In this document: positions 7,665-13,533 of the stretch, piece by piece
Numbering within the stretch: position 1 is the first letter of the stretch
How the letters are laid out: every line of letters begins with the position of its first letter
Source: an uncultured Bacteroides sp.
Lineage (GTDB): Bacteria; Bacteroidota; Bacteroidia; Bacteroidales; Bacteroidaceae
Direction of reading: 5' to 3'
Length of the DNA stretch: 15,563 bases
Assembly: GCA_902388495.1 (NCBI GenBank)
Contig: CABMPP010000051.1
Span: forward strand, 1-15,563
Position numbers and translations under genes: made by a program
Notes under the pieces: model-generated
Database searches by the model: none
What the model was told of the DNA's origin: nothing
What the model saw: only the letters and a program-made list of their open reading frames with translations

Positions 7665-9028
7665 GCCAGATTTCCTATTTCGTCCAGATTCTTTTGGATA
7701 TCGGCATCGGTCAGTTCGTAGTTCACCAAGTCGCCGGAGAGGTACTTGTCGTACGAAGCCATGTCGATAAGTCCGTGACCGGAGAGGTTGAACAGAATCA
7801 CTTTCTCTTCGCCCGTTACCTTGCATTTGTTGGCCTCCTGAATGGCGGCGGCAATGGCGTGGCAGGATTCCGGTGCGGGGATGATGCCTTCTGCTTGTGC
7901 AAAGAGGCAACCTGCATCGAACGATTCGAGTTGTTTGATGTCTACTGCTTCCATATATCCGTCCTTCAGCAGTTGCGAGACGATGACGCCTGCGCCGTGG
8001 TAGCGCAAACCGCCGGCGTGGATGTTGGCAGGAGCAAAGTTGTGTCCCAGTGTAAACATAGGCAGCAGCGGCGTATATCCGGCTTCATCGCCGAAGTCGT
8101 ATTGGAATTTGCCGCGCGTCAGCTTCGGGCACGAAGCCGGTTCGGCAGCCACGAAGCGTGTCTTTTTCCCTTCCAGGATGTTGTGGCGCAGGAAGGGGAA
8201 AGCGATACCGCCGAAGTTGGAACCGCCGCCGAAGCAGGCGATTACCGTGTCGGGATACTCACCCGCCATTGCCATCTGCTTTTCGGCTTCGAGGCCGATC
8301 ACCGTCTGGTGCAGGGCAACGTGGCTCAATACGGAGCCAAGTGTATATTTACAGTTGGGCGTGGTCTGTGCCAGCTCTATGGCCTCGGAAATGGCCGTTC
8401 CCAAAGAACCCTGATAGTTGGGGTGTGCGGTCAGAATATCCTTTCCGGCACGGGTAGACATGGAGGGCGACGGAGTGACCTGCGCACCGAACGTCTGCAT
8501 GATGCTGCGGCGGTAGGGCTTCTGCTCGTAGCTGATTTTTACCTGGTAAACGGCAGCTTCCAGTCCGAAGAGGCGGGCGGCATAGGCCAGCGAGGCACCC
8601 CATTGTCCTGCACCGGTCTCGGTGGTGACGTTGGTCACTCCCTCTTGCTTGCAATAGTAAGCCTGCGGAATGGCCGAGTTCAACTTGTGCGACCCCATCG
8701 GGCTGACACTTTCGTTCTTGAAGTAGATATGTGCCGGCGTGCCGATTGCTTTTTCCAGTCCGTAGGCGCGCACCAGCGGAGTGCTGCGGTAGTATTTGTA
8801 CATTTCGCGCACTTCTTCGGGGATTTCAATCCAGGCATCGGTCTGGTTCAGTTCCTGGCGACAAAGTTCTTCGGCGAAGATGGGAAATAAGTCTTCCGCT
8901 TTCAGTGGCTGCTTGGTGCCGGGGTGAAGCGGAGGCATGGGTTTGTTCACCATATCGGCCTGTATATTATACCAATAGCGTGGAATTTCCTCTTCGGGAA
9001 GAATGAATCTTTTTGTCTTGTTGCTCAT
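7661..9028 (-). CDS. trpB: Tryptophan synthase beta chain, TrpB2 type
   Basis: This is a PLP-dependent beta-synthase that joins indole and L-serine to tryptophan. It belongs to the longer, stand-alone TrpB2 subgroup: 455 residues, a long N-terminal extension (TKRFILPEEEIPRYWYNIQADM), and ETGAGQWG (137-144) where classic TrpB1 has GAGQHG. The PLP lysine is Lys115 in GSHKLNSA. The phosphate-binding loop is GGGSN (267-271) and the late Ser motif is SGHG (416-419). TrpB2 proteins usually do not pair with TrpA; roles proposed for them are indole salvage and serine deamination. No other trp gene is adjacent. Start: the ATG at 9028 lies downstream of a -7 element at 9059-9066, which rules out the longer TTG start at 9061. 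The stop codon shares bases with that of the convergent ClC gene. Confidence 0.96.
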   Translation of the reverse strand: MSNKTKRFILPEEEIPRYWYNIQADMVNKPMPPLHPGTKQPLKAEDLFPIFAEELCRQELNQTDAWIEIPEEVREMYKYYRSTPLVRAYGLEKAIGTPAHIYFKNESVSPMGSHKLNSAIPQAYYCKQEGVTNVTTETGAGQWGASLAYAARLFGLEAAVYQVKISYEQKPYRRSIMQTFGAQVTPSPSMSTRAGKDILTAHPNYQGSLGTAISEAIELAQTTPNCKYTLGSVLSHVALHQTVIGLEAEKQMAMAGEYPDTVIACFGGGSNFGGIAFPFLRHNILEGKKTRFVAAEPASCPKLTRGKFQYDFGDEAGYTPLLPMFTLGHNFAPANIHAGGLRYHGAGVIVSQLLKDGYMEAVDIKQLESFDAGCLFAQAEGIIPAPESCHAIAAAIQEANKCKVTGEEKVILFNLSGHGLIDMASYDKYLSGDLVNYELTDADIQKNLDEIGNLA

Positions 9029-9058
9029 AGTGGTTAAATTTATAAATAATTTGGAGCC

Positions 9059-9066
9059 CAAATGTA
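9059..9066 (-). promoter_or_regulatory. -7 promoter element for trpB (TACATTTG)
   Basis: Read on the minus strand this is TACATTTG, a match to TAnnTTTG, 30 bases before the trpB ATG. No convincing -33 TTTG is seen at the expected distance. Confidence 0.5.
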
Positions 9067-9104
9067 GTTATTATTTTTAAACCATTTTCTTTTTCCTTTT
9101 GTTT

Positions 9105-9136
9105 TTTGTATATGAAGGCAGATTTGTCTAAGTTTG
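9105..9136 (+). promoter_or_regulatory. Bacteroides sigma promoter for ktrB (-33 TTTG, -7 TAAGTTTG)
   Basis: TTTG at 9105-9108 and TAAGTTTG at 9129-9136 are separated by exactly 20 bases, the canonical Bacteroides -33/-7 arrangement. It is the best promoter in the window. It puts the transcript start at about 9143, which excludes the in-frame TTG at 9134 and supports ATG 9161 as the ktrB start. Confidence 0.75.
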
Positions 9137-9160
9137 CCGCGTCTTATTAATAGATGTCTT

Positions 9161-10990
9161 ATGAAGATTTATCATAAATTTCTTCTGTACCAAAACAAAT
9201 GGATCCACCCTTACGTGCGGATAATCGTGGGAGCAATGACTTCCATCACTTATCTGGCTTCCATCCTGCTGATTGCAGGGGTGGTCTATGAACACGGATT
9301 TACAATTTCGGCTGCCGAGGCGCACCAGTTGCAACGTTTGTATCATGGCGTATGGATTGTTTTCATGGCAGACGTCACCCTGCGCATTTTGTTGGAATAT
9401 AAGGATACCCGGCGCACGTTCAGCAAGCTGACGTGGATATTGACCGTCCTGCTTTATCTCACGCTTATCCCGGTCATTTTTCACCGGCCGGAGGAGGAGG
9501 GTGCCATCCTGCAATTCTGGGAGTTCCTGAACGGCAAGCTCTATCACCTTGCCTTATTGCTGGTATTCTCTCTCCTGAGCCTTTCCAACGGGCTGGTGCG
9601 GCTGTTGGGGCGGCGTACCAATCCTTCGCTTATCCTGGCCGGCAGTTTCTTGATAATCATACTTATAGGTACGGGGTTGCTGATGCTTCCCCGTTGCACG
9701 GTAGCCGGCATTTCGTGGGTCGATTCATTGTTTATCTCCACCAGTGCGGTGTGCGTCACGGGGTTGACTTCGGTGGATGTGGCTTCTACTTTTACAACGA
9801 CGGGTTTTGTGGTGATTATCCTGCTGATTCAGATTGGCGGCCTCGGGGTGATGACGTTGACGAGCTTCTTTGCAATGTTCTTCATGGGTAATACGTCGCT
9901 CTACAATCAGCTGGTGGTGCGCGATATGGTCAGTTCCAACTCGTTGAACTCGCTGCTTTCCACGCTGGTCTATATTCTTGGCTTTACGCTGGTGATTGAA
10001 GGAGTCGGGACGCTGGCCATCTGGGGGAATATACACGGTACGATGGGGATGAGCCTTCAGGAAGAACTGGCTTTTTCGGGATTCCATGCCATTTCGGCAT
10101 TCTGCAATGCCGGGTTCTCTACGTTGCCGGGCAACCTGGGCAATCCGTTGATGATGACGGGGCATAATCCGTTCTATGTCTATATCTCTCTGCTGATTAT
10201 CCTGGGTGGTATCGGCTTCCCTATATTGGTGAATTTCAAGGATATCATTCTCTATCACTTGGGGCGTTTGTGGAAGTTCGTGCGTACATGGCACTGGGAC
10301 GGACGCCGTTTTTATCATTTGTACAATTTGAATACAAAGATTGTGCTGATCGTCACGTTCCTCCTTCTGCTGCTGGGCACGGTGGGCATTGCTGCTTTTG
10401 AGTGGAACGGCGCTTTTGCGGGCATGTCGGTGGCCGATAAGTGGACGCAGGCGTTTTTCAATGCTTCGTGTCCCCGTACGGCGGGTTTTACCAGTGTAGA
10501 CCTGGCGGGACTGGGGGTACAGACATTGCTGATTTATCTCTTCCTGATGTGGGTGGGAGGTGGCTCGCAGTCTACGGCGGGTGGTGTCAAAGTCAATGCC
10601 TTTGCGGTGGTGGTGCTGAATCTGGTGGCTGTGTTGCGGGGCACGGAGCGGGTAGAGGTTTTCGGGCGTGAACTGTCGCACGATTCCATTCGCCGTGCCA
10701 ATGCTACGGTGGTGATGTCGTTCGGCGTTCTGTTTCTTTTTATTTTTGTCATTAGCATATTGGAACCCAAAGCGTCTCTCATGGCCATTACTTTCGAATG
10801 TGTTTCGGCATTGAGCACCGTGGGTTCCAGCCTGAATCTTACACCGCTGCTGGGAGATGACAGCAAACTGCTGGTAGCTCTGCTGATGTTTGTGGGACGC
10901 GTGGGATTGATAACTTTGATGCTTGGCGTCATCAAGCAGAAGAAGCATACGAAGTATCAGTATCCGAGCGGGCAGATTATTATTAACTAA
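9161..10990 (+). CDS. ktrB: Trk/Ktr potassium uptake membrane subunit with N-terminal extension
   Basis: This is the pore-forming subunit of a Trk/Ktr/HKT-type potassium uptake system, 609 residues. The four pore loops each keep the filter glycine: SAVCVTGLTS (about 195-204), SAFCNAGFST (about 311-320), ASCPRTAGFTS (about 435-445) and SALSTVGSSL (about 549-558). The core starts near residue 157. Before it lie about 150 extra residues with roughly four hydrophobic segments (about 21-43, 60-80, 88-108, 127-148), absent from the 440-480-residue KtrB/TrkH proteins. The part VFMADVTLRILLEY (67-80) resembles helix S2 of voltage-sensor domains. The start at 9161 is set by the upstream promoter. The NAD-binding regulatory partner is encoded at 11671-12357 on the same strand, separated by an inserted opposite-strand lipoprotein gene. 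Confidence 0.94.
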   Translation: MKIYHKFLLYQNKWIHPYVRIIVGAMTSITYLASILLIAGVVYEHGFTISAAEAHQLQRLYHGVWIVFMADVTLRILLEYKDTRRTFSKLTWILTVLLYLTLIPVIFHRPEEEGAILQFWEFLNGKLYHLALLLVFSLLSLSNGLVRLLGRRTNPSLILAGSFLIIILIGTGLLMLPRCTVAGISWVDSLFISTSAVCVTGLTSVDVASTFTTTGFVVIILLIQIGGLGVMTLTSFFAMFFMGNTSLYNQLVVRDMVSSNSLNSLLSTLVYILGFTLVIEGVGTLAIWGNIHGTMGMSLQEELAFSGFHAISAFCNAGFSTLPGNLGNPLMMTGHNPFYVYISLLIILGGIGFPILVNFKDIILYHLGRLWKFVRTWHWDGRRFYHLYNLNTKIVLIVTFLLLLLGTVGIAAFEWNGAFAGMSVADKWTQAFFNASCPRTAGFTSVDLAGLGVQTLLIYLFLMWVGGGSQSTAGGVKVNAFAVVVLNLVAVLRGTERVEVFGRELSHDSIRRANATVVMSFGVLFLFIFVISILEPKASLMAITFECVSALSTVGSSLNLTPLLGDDSKLLVALLMFVGRVGLITLMLGVIKQKKHTKYQYPSGQIIIN

Positions 10991-10991
10991 T

Positions 10992-11456
10992 TTACTCGAT
11001 AGGCTTGACTAACGACCAGTGGGTTTGTATTATTCTCCACTGATTGTCGAGGTTGCGTCTGTAAACTTCGGTACAGTTCCACTTTGTTACATTACCGGCT
11101 TCGTAGGAGTCCAGATTAAATGTGAGTATTGCTATGTTTTGCGTGACCTGGACGATGGGACGTATCATTTCGAAACTGTCTGCGGGAGCAGTGTTACTCA
11201 TGTTTTCATAATGTGCCCGCAGTTGTTGCAGTCCTTCAATTTTCTTTTCAAGAGAAGGGTCGAAATAAACGACATCGGTGTCCGAGAGTTCAACAAATGC
11301 CATTCCGTCGGTAGCGGCTAAGGCTTTTTGCTCTAAAGAAATAATCATCTCTGAGATATCTCTATCAGATGTGTTTTCTTTTATTTCTTTCTGTTCTCTG
11401 CAAGCTGATAGCGCCATTCCTAACAAAGCCACTATCCATAAATTGTTTTTCTTCAT
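10992..11456 (-). CDS. Small lipoprotein, NTF2/SnoaL-like fold
   Basis: The 154-residue protein starts with a lipoprotein signal, MKKNNLWIVALLGMALSAC, with a lipobox (LSAC) and Cys19. The charged ENTSDRDIS region after it may act as a surface-export or spacer sequence. The body, about residues 33-150, reads like an NTF2-like/SnoaL (DUF4440-type) domain: a first helix (ISEMIISLEQKALAATDG), then FVELSDTDVVYFDPSLEKKIEGLQQLRAHYENM, strands with QVTQNIAILTFNLDS, and a final WRIIQTHWSLVKP. Such domains bind small molecules or serve as small enzymes; no catalytic residues can be assigned. Its stop is one base from the ktrB stop and it faces both ktr genes. A -7 element (TAACTTTG, minus strand 11486-11493) precedes it. 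Confidence 0.8.
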   Translation of the reverse strand: MKKNNLWIVALLGMALSACREQKEIKENTSDRDISEMIISLEQKALAATDGMAFVELSDTDVVYFDPSLEKKIEGLQQLRAHYENMSNTAPADSFEMIRPIVQVTQNIAILTFNLDSYEAGNVTKWNCTEVYRRNLDNQWRIIQTHWSLVKPIE

Positions 11457-11485
11457 GTTACTTTTTAAGGGTTGATTATTGTAGG

Positions 11486-11493
11486 CAAAGTTA
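11486..11493 (-). promoter_or_regulatory. -7 promoter element for the lipoprotein gene (TAACTTTG)
   Basis: On the minus strand TAACTTTG matches TAnnTTTG, 29 bases before the lipoprotein ATG. The nearest upstream TTTG is 27 bases away, outside the usual 19-21, so the -33 element is weak or absent. Confidence 0.45.
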
Positions 11494-11624
11494 GGGGAGT
11501 TGACGGGACTGAGTGTAATACAAATAATGGGGAAAATAGTACTTTCTACGGTTTTTTGTAATCTTACATTTGCCGGCTTGCCATACGTTTAAAATAAAAC
11601 AGTGCGATATTAGAGAAAAGTATT

Positions 11625-11632
11625 TATCTTTG
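11625..11632 (+). promoter_or_regulatory. -7 promoter element for ktrA (TATCTTTG)
   Basis: TATCTTTG matches TAnnTTTG and lies 38 bases before the ktrA ATG, giving this subunit its own promoter separate from ktrB. No clear -33 TTTG is present. Confidence 0.5.
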
Positions 11633-11670
11633 TTGTTTATACTATAGTGACATACTAATATTAATGAAAT

Positions 11671-12357
11671 ATGAAATACATTATTATCGGTTTAGGAAAT
11701 TATGGGCAGGTGCTTGCCGAAGAACTTTCTGCCTTGGGACATGAAGTGATAGGTGCGGACGAAAATATCGGTCGCGTAGAAAGTTTAAAGGAGAAGATTG
11801 CTACGGCTTTTGTTATTAATGCTACGGATGAGCAGGCTTTGTCCGTTCTTCCGCTGAATACGGTAGATGTGGTGATTGTTGCCATCGGTGAGAACTTTGG
11901 TGCGTCCATTCGTGTGGTAGCATTGCTGAAACAGAAAAAGGTACAACATATTTATGCGCGTGCTATCGATGCTGTTCATCGCTCTGTGCTCGAAGCCTTT
12001 GAGTTGGAACGCATTCTTACTCCTGAAGAAGATGCGGCGCGTGGATTGGTGCAGTTGTTGGAGTTCGGTGCTAATATGGAGACTTTCCGCGTATCTCCGG
12101 ATTATTATGTTGTTAAATTCACTATTCCGGAAAAGTTTGTAGGCTATTATGCCAATGAATTGAATCTGGACAAGGAATTTGGTTTGAAAATACTTGCTCT
12201 GAAGCGTGCCGAAACGATAAAGAATTGCCTCGGCATTTCTTTTACCGAACACAATGTAGTGAATGAGCTTCCTGATAATGACCAAATGCAGGCAGGCGAC
12301 CAGTTAGTGTGCTACGGACGTTACAAGGATTTCCAAAAATTCTGGAGGGCGCTGTAA
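11671..12357 (+). CDS. ktrA: Ktr/Trk potassium uptake regulatory subunit (RCK/TrkA)
   Basis: This is a cytosolic nucleotide-binding regulator that gates the Trk/Ktr membrane subunit. Its 228 residues carry one RCK unit, as in KtrA, rather than the duplicated RCK of E. coli TrkA. The Rossmann fold starts at once with MKYIIIGLGNYGQVLAEELS (GxGxxG at 7-12) and the acidic residue closing strand 2 is Asp30 in GADEN. RCK_N covers about 1-120, with the VVIVAIGENFGASI segment, and a TrkA_C domain covers about 135-225, ending MQAGDQLVCYGRYKDF. It is the natural partner of the membrane subunit at 9161-10990 despite the intervening opposite-strand gene. Its codon use is plainer and more AT-rich than that of the flanking ktrB. 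Confidence 0.95.
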   Translation: MKYIIIGLGNYGQVLAEELSALGHEVIGADENIGRVESLKEKIATAFVINATDEQALSVLPLNTVDVVIVAIGENFGASIRVVALLKQKKVQHIYARAIDAVHRSVLEAFELERILTPEEDAARGLVQLLEFGANMETFRVSPDYYVVKFTIPEKFVGYYANELNLDKEFGLKILALKRAETIKNCLGISFTEHNVVNELPDNDQMQAGDQLVCYGRYKDFQKFWRAL

Positions 12358-12384
12358 ATGATAATTTAGCGCAGCAAAGCATCA

Positions 12385-12587
12385 GCGCATCAATGCCTGA
12401 AAGGCTTTTATCTATCAGCCCAGGGCAACGCCCTGGGTTTAAGAACGCCCCTCTCACATTACGCCCTGAAAGGGCATAAGATTGTATAACGGGCTTTTGC
12501 CCTTTCAGGGCGCAGAGATAGGAGCGCATTATTACCCAGGGCGTTGCCCTGGGCTGATAGATAAAAGCCTTTCAGGCATTGATGCGC
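12385..12587. repeat. Nested inverted-repeat element, 54-bp perfect arms
   Basis: The arms 12385-12438 and 12534-12587 are exact reverse complements over 54 bases. Each arm contains its own hairpins (cccagggc..gccctggg, and gcctgaaaggc). The 95-base middle holds a second pair, 12463-12475 and 12499-12511, which are also exact reverse complements and each self-complementary around GAA or TTC. It lies 28 bases after the ktrA stop. It has no coding capacity and may end ktrA transcription; it looks like a REP/MITE-type element, not a complete insertion sequence. Confidence 0.88.
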
Positions 12588-12726
12588 AAGTAATCCGAAT
12601 GGAAACCTTGCTCCAGCGCTACGCTGGTAAATCCCCATTTACCTCATCACCTCCTTCTGCAAATCCTTCTCCCGGTCTTTTCTATTATCAGGGAATAAAA
12701 TTAGAAATTTTATTGTGAAAACTGTA

Positions 12727-12755
12727 TACTTTTGTGGCAATAGTTAGTATCTTTG
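12727..12755 (+). promoter_or_regulatory. Tandem -7 elements before the HU-like gene
   Basis: TACTTTTG (12727-12734) and TATCTTTG (12748-12755) both match TAnnTTTG, 21 bases apart. The octamer TGTATACT occurs at 12723-12730 and again at 12754-12761, overlapping both elements, so a repressor or alternative start control is possible. Neither has a clear TTTG at the -33 spacing. Confidence 0.45.
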
Positions 12756-12799
12756 TATACTAATAGCTATTTGTTACACTATAAGGAAAAATTCATCCC

Positions 12800-12851
12800 T
12801 CTGCAGGGAAACTTTCATACCACTGCAGTGGTATGAAAGTTTCCCTGCAGA
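12800..12851. repeat. Perfect 52-bp palindrome with three CTGCAG sites
   Basis: The two 26-base halves are exact reverse complements with no spacer. CTGCAG lies at 12801, 12823 and 12845 (22-base spacing), with GGAAACTTTCATACCA and its reverse complement between. It is within the expected 5' leader of the HU-like gene, 58 bases before its ATG. Confidence 0.95.
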
Positions 12852-12909
12852 AGAACAAATAATTATTAGCATTTGAAGTCCTTCTTCATCACCTTTAAAA
12901 AAAATAAAT

Positions 12910-13533
12910 ATGAGCGCTTATTACGATCTTTACGAAACACCGGATATCCGGAACACAGGTGAACGTCAACCCTTGCATGCACGCATTGTTCCCAAGGGTA
13001 CCATTGACCGGAAAGAATTTATCGACCGTGTCCATCATTTTACCGGCATCAGCCACAGCATGCTCGAGGGAGCCATGACAGCTTTCATGGACGAACTGTG
13101 CGATAGCCTTGCCGGTGGCTGGACGGTAGAATTGGGTGAACTGGGCTATTTCACCCCTTCGTTGAGTTGCCGTCCCGTCATGGAGAAGAAAGACCTGCGG
13201 TCTGCTTCTGTCTCTTTGCGCGGCTTGAACTTTCGTCTGGGCAAGGAATTCTATCGCAGCTTGAATGAAAAGATACATTTTGAGCGCAGGCCGGTCTCCA
13301 CTACGGGAGCGCAGGCTGCTGCTCCGACAAAAGAAGAATGCCTGAAACTGTTGCAGGATTATCTTGCTCAATATCCCTGCATCAATCGTGCGCAATACTC
13401 CCGACTGACCGGACGCAATTACAAGCAGGCCGTTGCCGAGCTGAATGCGTTTATTGCAGACGGTGTGCTGATGAGGCACGGGATGGGGAAGAGTGTGGTG
13501 TATGCCAAGAACACAAATCAATTGGAAAGATGA
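12910..13533 (+). CDS. HU-like DNA-binding protein with winged-helix-like tail
   Basis: The 207-residue protein belongs to the Bacteroidales HU/IHF-like group. The HU-like domain covers about 20-125: LHARIVPKGTIDRKEFIDRV, then a helix pair with MLEGAMTAFMDELCDSLAGG, and WTVELGELGYFTPSL, where HU proteins turn into the DNA-binding arm. An Ala/Thr-rich linker (about 130-140) leads to a second domain (about 141-200, KEECLKLLQDYL, then INRAQYSRLTGRNYKQAVAELNAFIADGVLMRHGMGKSVVY), which looks like a winged helix with recognition helix and wing. This is longer than the roughly 90-residue housekeeping HU. It probably bends or organises DNA and may bind specific sites. The last codon overlaps the next gene's start (ATGA 13530-13533), indicating coupled expression with the membrane regulator. 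Confidence 0.85.
   Translation: MSAYYDLYETPDIRNTGERQPLHARIVPKGTIDRKEFIDRVHHFTGISHSMLEGAMTAFMDELCDSLAGGWTVELGELGYFTPSLSCRPVMEKKDLRSASVSLRGLNFRLGKEFYRSLNEKIHFERRPVSTTGAQAAAPTKEECLKLLQDYLAQYPCINRAQYSRLTGRNYKQAVAELNAFIADGVLMRHGMGKSVVYAKNTNQLER

Larger units (their letters stand above)
12358..12909. other. 552-base gene-free region between ktrA and the HU-like gene
   Basis: No believable gene is present; short ORFs here are by-products of the repeats. From left to right it holds the nested inverted repeat 12385-12587, a small 6-bp hairpin (ccagcg/cgctgg, 12613-12627), two -7 promoter elements (12727-12734, 12748-12755), a perfect 52-bp palindrome (12800-12851), and an AT-rich leader with an A8 run just before ATG 12910. 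Confidence 0.8.

Noticed and set aside
7694..8890. 398-residue plus-strand ORF inside trpB
   Set aside because: The minus strand encodes an intact TrpB2 with all motifs; this frame is a codon-bias shadow.
9725..10948. 407-residue minus-strand ORF inside ktrB
   Set aside because: Low-complexity, His/Gln/Arg-rich translation typical of an antisense shadow.
12482..12718. Short ORFs in the ktrA/HU-like gap
   Set aside because: They run through the inverted repeat, and similar peptides appear on both strands because of its symmetry.
13338..13529. N-terminal extension of the TPR-AraC ORF
   Set aside because: It lies wholly inside the HU-like gene in another frame and would bury the signal peptide; the ATG at 13530 is clearly better.
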